From assembly GCA_017503865.1 (NCBI GenBank), contig JAFVSI010000009.1, forward strand, positions 72,171-112,206: a DNA stretch of 40,036 bases, written 5' to 3'. How positions within the stretch are numbered: the first letter of the stretch is position 1; each line of letters opens with the position of its first letter. Shown piece by piece: positions 1 to 7,256 of this stretch. This DNA is from Clostridia bacterium (GTDB taxonomy: Bacteria > Bacillota > Clostridia > Oscillospirales > CAG-272). Below the pieces are notes generated by a model. It saw nothing but the letters and a program-made list of their open reading frames with translations, ran no database searches and was not told the origin of the DNA. The position numbers and the translations under genes are program-made.

Positions 1-1
1 G

Positions 2-472
2 AGTCGCCTTCTCGACATAAATCCCGAGCTTAAGATAAGAAAATATCTCGATTTCGTTCTCCCCGAGAATATCGGAAAATACGATTTTTCGGAGTATGAC
101 TACGTTATTGACGCGGTTGACACAGTCAGTGCAAAGCTTGCAATAATCGAGGCTGCGAAGCACGCCGACGTAGAGGTGCTTAGCTGTATGGGAACGGGCA
201 ACAAGCTCGATCCTACGGCTCTTACCGTTACCGATATTGCTAAGACCTCGACTTGTCCGCTTGCGAGGGTGATGCGTAGAGAGCTGAAGACAAGGGGAAT
301 ATCTCACGTAAAGGTTATATACTCGACTGAATCCCCCATCAAGATAGAGCAGAATGCCGAAGGGAAAAAGGCTGTCCCCGCAAGTATTTCCTTCGTTCCG
401 TCAGTAGCGGGACTTATTGCGGCGGGTGAGGCTGTAAAGCACATTATAAAAGACGCAAAAGAGGATATTTGA
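2..472 (+). CDS. tcdA: tRNA threonylcarbamoyladenosine dehydratase, C-terminal part
   Basis: The 5' end lies outside the window; the frame is open from base 2. The visible 156 residues match the ThiF/MoeB/UBA-like family member TcdA (CsdL), which cyclises t6A to ct6A at position 37 of ANN-decoding tRNAs using ATP. Visible landmarks are YVIDAVDTVSAK (end of the adenylation Rossmann domain), the SCMGTGNKLDPT motif and TSTCPLARVMRRELK, followed by the usual IKVIYSTE-like strand (here VKVIYSTESP) and a PSVAGLIAAGEAVKHI tail. The stop is 1 nt before the flavin reductase start, so the two are probably co-transcribed. Identification rests on these motifs; the catalytic N-terminal half cannot be seen. 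Confidence 0.88.
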   Translation, partial: SRLLDINPELKIRKYLDFVLPENIGKYDFSEYDYVIDAVDTVSAKLAIIEAAKHADVEVLSCMGTGNKLDPTALTVTDIAKTSTCPLARVMRRELKTRGISHVKVIYSTESPIKIEQNAEGKKAVPASISFVPSVAGLIAAGEAVKHIIKDAKEDI

Positions 473-473
473 T

Positions 474-1082
474 ATGGGAAAGATAAACTGGAGAGGCGGA
501 GCACTCGTTGCCCCAGTGCCACCCGTAATGGTGAGCTGCGGCAGCGATGATAAGACAAATATTATTACTATCGCGTGGACGGGAATTATAAACACCATAC
601 CGCCTAAAACTTATATCTCGGTGCGACCGAAGCGTCATTCCTACAACATAATAAAGGAAAGCGGAGAATTCGTTATAAACCTCACTCCCGCGTCGCTCGT
701 TCGCACGGCAGACTTTTGCGGAATATACACGGGTGCTAAGGTCGACAAATTCAAAAAGTGCGGTCTCACTCCCGCTCCCTCGGCTGCCGTTTCGTGCGTG
801 TCGATTGCAGAGTGCCCTATGTCACTCGAATGCCGCGTTACCGATATTATACCGCTTGGCTCACACGATATGTTCCTTGCCGACATCGTTTCTGTGAGTG
901 TTGACGAGTCGCTTATCGATGAGAAGGGAGCACTCCACCTTGAGTGTGCAAATCTTGCTGCTTTTGCTCACGGAGAGTATTTTGAGCTTGGAAAAAAGCT
1001 CGGAAGCTTCGGTTTTTCGGTGAGAAAAAACAAAAAGGGAAAAAATGTAAACAAAAAAGGGAAAGCCCCCCACAAGGGTTAA
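474..1082 (+). CDS. Flavin reductase family protein (FMN-binding split barrel)
   Basis: A 202-residue protein of the flavin reductase-like (DIM6/NTAB) family, which binds FMN in a split beta-barrel and typically acts as a flavin or flavodoxin-like reductase. Visible family features are the N-terminal PVPPVMVSCG strand, the TIAWTGIINTIPPKTYISVRP segment that contacts the flavin phosphate, SYNIIKESGEFVINL, and a FGFSVRK tail. The last 20 residues are a lysine-rich tail that is not part of the fold. The start ATG lies 1 nt after the tcdA stop, with AGAGGA in the end of tcdA as ribosome site, so translation is probably coupled. Substrate unknown. A strong hairpin terminator follows directly. Confidence 0.85.
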   Translation: MGKINWRGGALVAPVPPVMVSCGSDDKTNIITIAWTGIINTIPPKTYISVRPKRHSYNIIKESGEFVINLTPASLVRTADFCGIYTGAKVDKFKKCGLTPAPSAAVSCVSIAECPMSLECRVTDIIPLGSHDMFLADIVSVSVDESLIDEKGALHLECANLAAFAHGEYFELGKKLGSFGFSVRKNKKGKNVNKKGKAPHKG

Positions 1083-1119
1083 AAAAAGAGGTAAAAACGA
1101 CTTGTTTTTACCTCTTTTT
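1083..1119 (+). terminator. Intrinsic terminator after tcdA-flavin reductase
   Basis: Perfect 16-bp stem (AAAAAGAGGTAAAAAC pairing with GTTTTTACCTCTTTTT) with a 5-nt loop and a T run in the right arm, starting immediately after the stop codon. The A-run on the left side makes it potentially bidirectional. Confidence 0.9.
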
Positions 1120-1173
1120 GTCTATTTTGATGAATATTCCGAAAAAGAAAAAAGATTTAGGTTGACCTAAAAA

Positions 1174-1258
1174 TTGTGGAAAACTCTGTTGATAATGTGG
1201 AAAAGCCATATAATACAAGGCGTTTTTCAACGGTATCAACAATTTTGACTGTGGAAAA
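1174..1258. promoter_or_regulatory. Cluster of DnaA-box-like 9-mers in a convergent gap
   Basis: The 264-bp gap between two convergent genes holds TGTGGAAAA three times (1175-1183, 1196-1204, 1250-1258), plus TGTTGATAA (1187-1195). Each differs by one base from TGTGGATAA, the reverse complement of the DnaA box TTATCCACA; all four point the same way. No promoter is needed in this gap, so the motifs are otherwise unexplained. The neighbouring rpmH-rnpA-yidD-yidC-jag cluster is classically linked to oriC. dnaA and dnaN are not in the window, so an origin or a DnaA-titration site is only inferred. Confidence 0.45.
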
Positions 1259-1346
1259 CTGCTGTCAAGTGCTTTCCCGAAAAAAGCCGAGTTTCTGCGT
1301 TTTGCACAAATGCCCCTAAAAAGTGGTGAAATTCACCCTAAAAGAG

Positions 1347-2393
1347 TTAAATCGTTGAGAGCAATTGCTCGATAACGGCATATCCGCCCGAGAGCTTGAC
1401 TTCCTTGTCGGCAGCTTCGCAAAGCTCGAGTGCTCGTCTTAATTTTTCGATGGATTTTGATGCCGCAGCCGCAATTCTAAGCTCAACCGTATATTCGCTA
1501 AGCTTAAATGGCTCAGGGCGGAGCATTGAGGCTATCTCAATGTGTGTCTTACCGCTGAGAAGCATAGATTTTACGACTAAAAGGTCGCTTATCGTTTTTG
1601 AGATCTCGGCTGAAATGATGACAGGCTCAACTCTGTTAAACTTCATAACCGAGAGAGCCTCAAGAGCCTTTTCGTTGTTTCCGTCAAGAAGTGCATTGGT
1701 AAAGGCAAACGCTTCTTCCTCAATGACCGAACAAGTAACGAGGGGCACGTCGGCTATATCTATGCGGTCTCTGCCCTTTGAGAGGGTATAGTAGGAGAGT
1801 TTATCTATCTCCGAGGCGAGAGTGAACATAGACGTTCCGCATCGCTTGAAAAGCTCGTAGCAGACGTCAGTGCTGCAGAGAACGCCGTTATGCTCAAAAT
1901 GCTTTTCGCACCACGCCGCGAGCTTTCCCTTCGGGGGAGTTACAAAACGCACAGGTCGCAGATACTGCGACAGCTTTTTTAAGAAGGCAGACGGTTTTTT
2001 TACCGAATATCCCTCGTCAATTCCGCCTGCCATAACACTGATTATCAAAACGTTTGACGGATATTCGTCAAGAGACGCGAATACCTCGATCAGCTCTTCA
2101 AGCTCAGTCGGCTTTTTGAAGGTGGAAAAATCGAGACCGCTTACCGATACTATTTTAGCGTCACTCATCATTGGCAGAGGCGTGAGTGCGTCAAGAAGTG
2201 TGTCGGCAGTAAGCTTTAGGGGCTCAATGGTGAGGTCGTTGAAAAATGAGAAGGCCTCGTCACTGCATATGGCACGCCGTGCATTTTTAAGTGCGTTGAG
2301 CTTAAGATAATCCTCGTCACCGAAGAAAAGATACCCGCCGTGAAGTCCTTTTTTAAGCTCACGCTTAAAATCATCACTTGTGTAAAAATCCAT
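1347..2393 (-). CDS. holA: DNA polymerase III subunit delta
   Basis: A 348-residue protein of the HolA (delta) family, the clamp-loader subunit that opens the beta sliding clamp. The N-terminal part (FKRELKKGLHGGYLFFGDEDYLK) and YPSNVLIISV fit domain I; the segment FTLASEIDKLSYYT and the C-terminal helical collar with LRRALELCEAADKEVKLSGG are typical. An upstream in-frame start at 2462 is rejected because a near-perfect promoter (2431-2459) lies inside that extension; the ATG at 2393 has a GGGGGTGAG ribosome site. It is transcribed divergently from rpmH. No terminator is obvious at its 3' end, which faces the DnaA-box-like cluster. Confidence 0.9.
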   Translation of the reverse strand: MDFYTSDDFKRELKKGLHGGYLFFGDEDYLKLNALKNARRAICSDEAFSFFNDLTIEPLKLTADTLLDALTPLPMMSDAKIVSVSGLDFSTFKKPTELEELIEVFASLDEYPSNVLIISVMAGGIDEGYSVKKPSAFLKKLSQYLRPVRFVTPPKGKLAAWCEKHFEHNGVLCSTDVCYELFKRCGTSMFTLASEIDKLSYYTLSKGRDRIDIADVPLVTCSVIEEEAFAFTNALLDGNNEKALEALSVMKFNRVEPVIISAEISKTISDLLVVKSMLLSGKTHIEIASMLRPEPFKLSEYTVELRIAAAASKSIEKLRRALELCEAADKEVKLSGGYAVIEQLLSTI

Positions 2394-2430
2394 AGCAGCT
2401 CTCACCCCCAAGTTCAATAATAATAAATAT

Positions 2431-2459
2431 ATTATATCATAATGAAGAGCTTTCGTCAA
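2431..2459 (-). promoter_or_regulatory. Sigma-A-type promoter of holA
   Basis: On the minus strand TTGACG (2459-2454), 17-bp spacer, TATAAT (2436-2431). The predicted transcription start is near 2424, about 30 bases before the holA ATG, and this excludes the longer reading frame as start. Confidence 0.85.
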
Positions 2460-2519
2460 CAATGGAGGTCAAAAGAGAGAAGAAAAAGGGGATTTTTTAA
2501 CAAAAAAACGAAAAAACTC

Positions 2520-2548
2520 TTGACAAATCGGACAAGTTATGATTTAAT
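2520..2548 (+). promoter_or_regulatory. Sigma-A-type promoter of the rpmH operon
   Basis: TTGACA (2520-2525), 17-bp spacer, TTTAAT (2543-2548), giving a start near 2555 and a leader of about 105 nt before rpmH. The 2463-2519 stretch between the two divergent promoters is A/G-rich and shows nothing else. Confidence 0.8.
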
Positions 2549-2659
2549 ATAAGATGTCATTGTATAAGCGTGTATTTCGCCTATTGGCAAACGCTTCCGG
2601 AAATACAATTCCGGATTTATAATGTCCGGAATTATTCAGAGTTTAAGGAGGTGCAATCA

Positions 2660-2794
2660 ATGCTCAGAACTTACCAGCCTAAAAAGCGTCAGAGAAAGAA
2701 AGAGCACGGCTTCAGAAAGAGAATGGCTACTGCAGACGGAAGAAACGTACTGAAGAGAAGACGTGCAAAAGGCAGAAAAAAACTGACCTACTAA
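2660..2794 (+). CDS. rpmH: Ribosomal protein bL34
   Basis: A 44-residue, very basic protein of the large ribosomal subunit. The sequence starts [20 protein letters not shown] and continues with [20 protein letters not shown], essentially the bL34 consensus at full family length. An in-frame opening begins further upstream at 2570, but the consensus start at 2660 has a strong TAAGGAGGTG ribosome site (2644-2653). It leads the rpmH-rnpA-yidD-yidC-jag cluster, conserved around the replication origin in many bacteria. Confidence 0.98.
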   Translation: MLRTYQPKKRQRKKEHGFRKRMATADGRNVLKRRRAKGRKKLTY

Positions 2795-2801
2795 TTGATA
2801 G

Positions 2802-2855
2802 AAACCACCGATGATCTTGAGAACAGCATTGCTTTCCGAGTGCATCGGGGTTTTT
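2802..2855 (+). terminator. Attenuator-like hairpin between rpmH and rnpA
   Basis: AAACC-A-CCGATG (2802-2813) can pair with CATCGG-GGTTT (2843-2853) with one bulged A and a 29-nt loop, followed by a T run to 2855. It probably lets only part of the abundant rpmH transcription continue into rnpA, whose product is needed in much smaller amounts. Readthrough is inferred because rnpA has no convincing promoter of its own. Confidence 0.55.
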
Positions 2856-2897
2856 GCTATGATGGACTTTTAACTTTTTAAGTGAGGTGCGTCAAAA

Positions 2898-3281
2898 ATG
2901 AAAAACGTTGCTATAAAAGAAAATCATTTATACAACAAGGCATACAAGAGAGGGCAGAGGAGTGCGGGAAAATACACTGTTGTGTACGTTCTGCGTGACC
3001 TTAAGGCTCGAAGGGTTATGCTTGAGAATCCCGAAAAGAAATATCTCAACCGACTTGGTATTGCGGTATCGAAAAAGCTCGGCAACGCGGTAGTGCGTAA
3101 CCGTGCCAAAAGGATAATACGTGCGGCATACCGCTCGATTGAGTCAGAGCTTAGCACGGGCTTTCTCGTAGTCATAAGTGCGAGAAGCGGAATTGTCGGT
3201 GTCAAGAGCACCGACGTAAAGAGCGAGCTCGAGACGGCATTCTCACGCCTTGATATGTATAAAAACAAAAAAAACCGATGA
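2898..3281 (+). CDS. rnpA: Ribonuclease P protein component
   Basis: A 127-residue basic protein that binds the RNase P RNA and helps cleave the 5' leader of precursor tRNAs. The RNP motif is visible as [20 protein letters not shown] (about residues 64-83), preceded by the N-terminal helix-strand region [10 protein letters not shown] and a RLGIAVSKK strand. The length is usual for the family. The ribosome site is AGTGAGGTG. Its stop overlaps the yidD start by 4 nt (ATGA), so translation is coupled. Confidence 0.96.
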   Translation: MKNVAIKENHLYNKAYKRGQRSAGKYTVVYVLRDLKARRVMLENPEKKYLNRLGIAVSKKLGNAVVRNRAKRIIRAAYRSIESELSTGFLVVISARSGIVGVKSTDVKSELETAFSRLDMYKNKKNR

Positions 3282-3559
3282 AGTACGTTTGCATTTGGCT
3301 TGTACGCTTTTATCAAAAATTTTTATCGCCGTTAAAGGGAGCTCCGACTTGTAGGTTTACGCCTACCTGTTCTGCCTATGCTATCGAAGCATTTAGAAAA
3401 CGTGGCTTTTTTGTGGGATTTGGGCTTACTGTGTGGAGAATACTCCGCTGTAATCCGTTTTGTGTTGCTGGATATGATCCCGTGCCCGACAAAAAGATCC
3501 CCAAATACAGGAGAGAAAAAACGGCAGATTCGAAAAATAACGAAGACAATGACAAATAA
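3278..3559 (+). CDS. yidD: Membrane protein insertion efficiency factor YidD
   Basis: A 93-residue member of the YidD family, small amphipathic membrane-associated proteins that assist insertion of membrane proteins by YidC. Family hallmarks are visible: [13 protein letters not shown], the three-cysteine motif [15 protein letters not shown], and [15 protein letters not shown]. The C-terminal 20 residues are charged. It overlaps rnpA by 4 nt and precedes yidC by 46 nt. Confidence 0.95.
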   Translation: MKYVCIWLVRFYQKFLSPLKGAPTCRFTPTCSAYAIEAFRKRGFFVGFGLTVWRILRCNPFCVAGYDPVPDKKIPKYRREKTADSKNNEDNDK

Positions 3560-3563
3560 TTTA

Positions 3564-3602
3564 AGAGAGGATTTTCAAGCTTTGAGTATTTCAGCTTGAA
3601 AA
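3564..3602 (+). promoter_or_regulatory. Displaced ribosome site and hairpin in front of yidC
   Basis: The yidC ATG at 3606 has no Shine-Dalgarno sequence at normal distance. AGAGAGG lies at 3564-3570, 35 nt away, and between them is a perfect 10-bp inverted repeat, TTTTCAAGCT (3572-3581) and AGCTTGAAAA (3593-3602). If the hairpin forms, the ribosome site comes within about 4 unpaired nt of the start codon. Folding is inferred, not shown. Confidence 0.5.
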
Positions 3603-3605
3603 TGA

Positions 3606-4835
3606 ATGGGACTAATTGTGGATATTATCAATATTCCCTTGGGGTATGTGATGAGATTTCTCAACAATCTCGTAGGAAATCAGTACCTTTTGGCACTTTT
3701 CCTTTTCGCGTTGGTTTTTGAGATAATTCTTTTACCCTTTGCTATCAAGCAGCAAAAAAACTCCATTAAGCAAGCAAAATTGCGTCCTAAGGAAATGGCT
3801 ATCCGTAAGAAATATGCGGGACGCGATGACAACGTAACGAAGCAGAAGGTACAGCAGGAGATACAAGAGCTCTATAATAAGGAAGGATACAGCCCCTTCG
3901 GCGGATGTTTGCCTCTCCTTATACAGTTACCGATTTTGTTCGCACTTTATGATATCGTTATAAATCCCTTGCGTTACATCTGTCAGTTTACAGAGGAAAC
4001 TATCGCACTACTTCGTGACGTGGTGATAACATTCGGACACGATATTCCTGTCCTTACGGGAAATCACACTAACACCATCAAGCTTATGAATGCTATTGAT
4101 AAGGTGGCAGCTGAGTATCCCGGAGCATTCAACAATATAGAGGGATTCAATCCCGATATCGTTTTCCCTAAGATGACCGTGTTCGGCATAGACTTTTCCG
4201 CTATTCCGAAAGATGCTTTTTTAAGTTTGAGTGAATTCGGCTGGCTCTTAATAGTGCCCGTGCTTACCTTCGTGGTATATTTCTTAAGCTCGAAGATCAA
4301 CCGTAAGCTTATGTATCAGCCCACAACGGCAGACGATGCTGCAACAGGCTGCTCTAACAAGATGATGGACTGGATGATGCCCGTAATGAGCGTGGCTATC
4401 AGCTTTTCCGTTCCTGCGGCTGTAGGTATTTACTGGATCTACAGATGTGTTCTCGGTGTTGTAAAGCAGTTCCTTATCAAGTTGGCTATGCCCCTTCCCG
4501 TATTTACAGAAGAGGATTATAAGGCAGCGGAGAAGGAGTACGGAGCAAAGCCCGAAAAGGCGTCAAAGTCGAAGTCAAACGGACCGAAGCCCGGTGTTCG
4601 TTCGCTTCACCATATAGACGATGAGGATTTCCCTGATACCGCTCCTGCGGCTCTTGCGAGAAAGAAGGCTCTTGAAGAGGCTGAGGCAGAAGAGAAGAAG
4701 GTAGAGGAAAAGAAGCCCTCTTTGATAGCAGAAGCACCCATCAAGGACGATACAAGACTTGATAAGAAGAGCGAAAAAGCCGAAAAGGAAGAAGAAAAGA
4801 CCGATTCGGACGTAAATGACAGTGAAAATAACTAA
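3606..4835 (+). CDS. yidC: Membrane protein insertase YidC/Oxa1 family
   Basis: A 409-residue Oxa1/YidC/Alb3 insertase that inserts and folds proteins in the cytoplasmic membrane. The conserved core is visible: first membrane segment YLLALFLFALVFEIILLPF (about 27-45) followed by the cytoplasmic hairpin QQKNSIKQAKLRPKEMAIRKKY, the YSPFGGCLPLLIQLPILFALY segment (about 95-115), WLLIVPVLTFVVYFLS and the pair of segments around MPVMSVAISFSVPAAVGIYW (about 258-277). A central periplasm-facing insertion (residues 125-205) and a long acidic/lysine-rich cytoplasmic tail (about 310-409) are longer than in classical Bacillus SpoIIIJ. No lipoprotein signal is seen. Jag follows 15 nt downstream. Confidence 0.96.
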   Translation: MGLIVDIINIPLGYVMRFLNNLVGNQYLLALFLFALVFEIILLPFAIKQQKNSIKQAKLRPKEMAIRKKYAGRDDNVTKQKVQQEIQELYNKEGYSPFGGCLPLLIQLPILFALYDIVINPLRYICQFTEETIALLRDVVITFGHDIPVLTGNHTNTIKLMNAIDKVAAEYPGAFNNIEGFNPDIVFPKMTVFGIDFSAIPKDAFLSLSEFGWLLIVPVLTFVVYFLSSKINRKLMYQPTTADDAATGCSNKMMDWMMPVMSVAISFSVPAAVGIYWIYRCVLGVVKQFLIKLAMPLPVFTEEDYKAAEKEYGAKPEKASKSKSNGPKPGVRSLHHIDDEDFPDTAPAALARKKALEEAEAEEKKVEEKKPSLIAEAPIKDDTRLDKKSEKAEKEEEKTDSDVNDSENN

Positions 4836-4850
4836 ATAGGTGGAATAAAA

Positions 4851-5495
4851 ATGAAAAAAGAAGTAGTAGTAAGTGCAAAGACTGTGGAAGAGGCACTCTC
4901 CCTTGCGGCTGAGCAGCTCGGTATCCCTGCTGACGCACTTGAATATACGGTTATTGAAGAGCCCAAGAAGGGACTCTTCGGACTCGGTGCAGTTCCCGCA
5001 AAGATCTCGGCATTTGCACGTGGCGGTGAGTATGATGCACTTGAGTTTATAAAGAAGCTTATGGCTGATATGCAGATCGAGGCTGAGATTGAGATGTGTG
5101 ACGGCGAGAGTGCTGACCACAAGGTTATAAGCGTCAGCGGCGAGGGTGCAGCTGTTCTTATAGGACATCACGGTGAGACTCTTGACTCGCTTCAGTATCT
5201 TGCAAACCTTTCTGCAAATAAGAAGGTAAACGGTGTTAAGCGTGAGTTCGTAAAGATAACGGTTGACGTTGAGGGTTACCGTGCAAAAAGAGAGGAAACC
5301 CTCCGTGCACTTGCAAGAAGAAAGGCACAGCAGGTCCTCAAGTATAAGAAGAGCGTTATGCTCGAGCCTATGAACCCCTACGAGAGAAGAATTATTCACT
5401 CAGAGGTTCAGAAGATCGAAGGCGTTTCTACAAACTCCATCGGTTCTGAAAACAACCGTAAGGTAGTTATGTACCTTGACACAAAGGGCGAGTAA
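4851..5495 (+). CDS. jag: RNA-binding protein KhpB/Jag (Jag-N, KH, R3H domains)
   Basis: A 214-residue Jag (SpoIIIJ-associated, KhpB) protein. The Jag-N domain covers about 1-53 with its EEPKKGLFGLGAVPAKI end, the KH domain about 80-145 with a GHHG loop (ISVSGEGAAVLIGHHGETL), and the R3H domain the C-terminal 65 residues with NPYERRIIHSEVQ. In other Bacillota this protein forms a global RNA-binding complex with KhpA and affects cell division. Its place after yidC is the usual one. The GHHG variant of the GxxG loop keeps both glycines. A double terminator ends the operon. Confidence 0.95.
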   Translation: MKKEVVVSAKTVEEALSLAAEQLGIPADALEYTVIEEPKKGLFGLGAVPAKISAFARGGEYDALEFIKKLMADMQIEAEIEMCDGESADHKVISVSGEGAAVLIGHHGETLDSLQYLANLSANKKVNGVKREFVKITVDVEGYRAKREETLRALARRKAQQVLKYKKSVMLEPMNPYERRIIHSEVQKIEGVSTNSIGSENNRKVVMYLDTKGE

Positions 5496-5503
5496 AAAAC
5501 AAG

Positions 5504-5529
5504 AAAAGGTGTGCTTTGGCACACCTTTT
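5504..5529 (+). terminator. Terminator of the rpmH-jag operon
   Basis: Perfect 11-bp stem AAAAGGTGTGC / GCACACCTTTT around a 4-nt loop, with the T run continuing to 5531, starting 9 nt after the jag stop. Confidence 0.92.
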
Positions 5530-5536
5530 TTGGTGC

Positions 5537-5576
5537 AAAAACGCCTCCGCAACATGTGCGTTGCGGAGGCGTTTTT
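5537..5576. terminator. Bidirectional terminator between convergent operons
   Basis: Perfect 17-bp stem AAAAACGCCTCCGCAAC (5537-5553) / GTTGCGGAGGCGTTTTT (5560-5576) with a 6-nt loop. The A and T runs at the two ends allow termination from both jag and the leftward lipoprotein gene. Confidence 0.92.
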
Positions 5577-5587
5577 ATCTATCATTA

Positions 5588-6301
5588 TTATTCAGTAACA
5601 GGATTTGTCTCGGTAACGTACTTTCCGTTATAAACGTAGAGGTTAGTGATAGTCTTGCCGTCGGCAGTAACGTTTACACGGTACCAATGTCCGTCGTCGC
5701 TGATTCCCGTAACGTCAAGCTTTGCACCGTGCTTTGCAACGAAGCCGATGTTACCTGTGGGGTGGAATTCAGTGTCGGGGGTCGTGCTTGTAAAGGTTCT
5801 GAGGTTTACGTTTCCAAGCTCACCGTTGTTGGGGTCAATATTTGTTATGTAAAGTACCTTGGGTGTATTCTCCTTCATAGAGAAAACAACCTCGTTCGAT
5901 TTATCTGTAAGGAAGTATGTATTGAGGTAGAGGATCTCGCCGTCAACCTCGATTCCTGACCAAAGCTCGTTGACCTTAACTCTCTTGTAGGACTTTCCGA
6001 AATCAACCACACCGACAACGTTCTTTTCGCTCGAAGCATCGGGAGTGGATCTAACCTTGACCTGAACGCAGTTCTGAACGTAAACTGTCTCGTTTACGTC
6101 TGTGAAGGTAAGAGAAACGGGAGCGCTGGTTGTAGGAGCCTCAGTAGGAGCCTCTGTTGTGTCGGGCTCTGAGGACTGGGGATTGAAATCAAGTTCATCG
6201 TTATATGGATTATCGTTGTCGTCATCTTTATCACCACAGGCAACAAACGCAACGGAAGCGATCATAAGAAGTGCGAGTAAAAGGCATAGTAATTTTTTCA
6301 T
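5588..6301 (-). CDS. Lipoprotein with two SH3-like domains
   Basis: A 237-residue exported lipoprotein. The start MKKLLCLLLALLMIASVAFVAC gives a type II signal with lipobox VAFVAC-G, so the mature protein begins at Cys22 and is anchored in the outer leaflet of the membrane. An acidic, Thr/Pro-rich linker (DKDDDNDN to about residue 60) precedes two bacterial SH3-like regions: one around VKVRSTPDASSEKNVVGVVDFGKSYKRV and WSGIEVDGEILYL, a second around VNLRTFTS and HWYRVNVTADG. Such domains usually bind cell wall peptides; the ligand is unknown. The start at 6301 has AAGGAG 9 nt upstream; an upstream in-frame start at 6364 lies at the predicted transcription start and is rejected. Confidence 0.85.
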   Translation of the reverse strand: MKKLLCLLLALLMIASVAFVACGDKDDDNDNPYNDELDFNPQSSEPDTTEAPTEAPTTSAPVSLTFTDVNETVYVQNCVQVKVRSTPDASSEKNVVGVVDFGKSYKRVKVNELWSGIEVDGEILYLNTYFLTDKSNEVVFSMKENTPKVLYITNIDPNNGELGNVNLRTFTSTTPDTEFHPTGNIGFVAKHGAKLDVTGISDDGHWYRVNVTADGKTITNLYVYNGKYVTETNPVTE

Positions 6302-6369
6302 TTTTTGTTCTCCTTGTTTTGTAATTTTTGTTTTTTTGCGGGGTTGCCCACGATTATTTAGCATATATA

Positions 6370-6399
6370 ATTATATCACACGTGTTTCGCTATTGTCAA
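6370..6399 (-). promoter_or_regulatory. Sigma-A-type promoter of the SH3 lipoprotein
   Basis: Minus strand TTGACA (6399-6394), 18-bp spacer, TATAAT (6375-6370); start near 6363, about 60 nt before the ATG. Confidence 0.85.
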
Positions 6400-6464
6400 G
6401 ACGAACCGCATAATATTAGAAAAAATTTTTGTCCAATTTTAGGTAATTTTTTATAAAAACGGAC

Positions 6465-7241
6465 TTAATTCTTTTTGTCGTTTTCGATGATTTTTTTGAG
6501 AGCCTCAACGGCAATCTTTATTGCCTTTTCGGTGTCGTGAGTCTCATCGCTGTCGGTATCGAGTCCCGCGTTGTATCTCTCCTGATTCCAAACCGAAACG
6601 AAGAGAGCACCCGAGCGTGCACCAAGAGTCGCACTTACCGTAAAAAGAGTTGACGCTTCCATTTCGCTTGCAAGCACGCCAAGTCGCTTCCAAGCTTCCC
6701 ATTTTTCAAGTAGAGCAGACGACGTAGGCATACGCTTCGGCGAATGTTGCCCGTAAAACGAGTCCTTGCTCTGTACCACTCCTGCGTGATAGTCAGCTCC
6801 GCTTTCTTTCGCCGCCTCAACGAGCGAGAAGAGAATATTCGTGTCGGGAACAGCAGGAAATTCGGGTGGAGCGTACTCGTGAGAGGTACCGTCCTGTCGT
6901 ACAGCTCCGCTCGCGATAACAACGTCTCCCGATTTTACGTCAAGCGAAATGCCACCGCAGGTGCCGACTCTAATAAAGGTGTCGGCTCCGCACGAGAAAA
7001 GCTCCTCAACTGCAATAGCGGTCGAAGGGCCGCCAATACCTGTTGAGCAAACGCTGACCTTCTCTCCGAGAAGATATCCGCTCCATATATTGTACTCTCT
7101 GTTCATAGAGAGATGCTCTGCCGAGTCGAGATATTTAGCTATCTTTTCGCATCTTCCGGGATCACCGGGAATAATGCAGTATCTTCCAATATCGCCACGC
7201 GTGGCGTCGATATGATACGGCCTTTCTTTGCTATCTAACAT
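6465..7241 (-). CDS. udp: Uridine phosphorylase (nucleoside phosphorylase family I)
   Basis: A 258-residue member of the PNP/UDP family, which splits a nucleoside with phosphate into base and ribose-1-phosphate. The phosphate and nucleoside loops are visible as [10 protein letters not shown] (about 22-31), [19 protein letters not shown] (about 89-98) and SEMEAS (about 191-196), the catalytic acid region is WNQER. The segment [17 protein letters not shown] is characteristic of uridine phosphorylase rather than purine enzymes. The start has AAGGAGTACCT before ATG. It lies 15 nt after a LacX-like epimerase gene and is probably the second gene of that operon; both fit sugar and nucleoside salvage. 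Confidence 0.92.
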   Translation of the reverse strand: MLDSKERPYHIDATRGDIGRYCIIPGDPGRCEKIAKYLDSAEHLSMNREYNIWSGYLLGEKVSVCSTGIGGPSTAIAVEELFSCGADTFIRVGTCGGISLDVKSGDVVIASGAVRQDGTSHEYAPPEFPAVPDTNILFSLVEAAKESGADYHAGVVQSKDSFYGQHSPKRMPTSSALLEKWEAWKRLGVLASEMEASTLFTVSATLGARSGALFVSVWNQERYNAGLDTDSDETHDTEKAIKIAVEALKKIIENDKKN

Positions 7242-7256
7242 AGGTACTCCTTAAAT

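Noticed and set aside
2395-2462. Longer holA start at 2462.
   Set aside because: The extension contains a near-perfect promoter, and the ATG at 2393 has a good ribosome site.
4575-5399. A 274-codon leftward frame across the yidC end and jag.
   Set aside because: Cysteine/leucine-rich shadow of two certain genes, without start signals.
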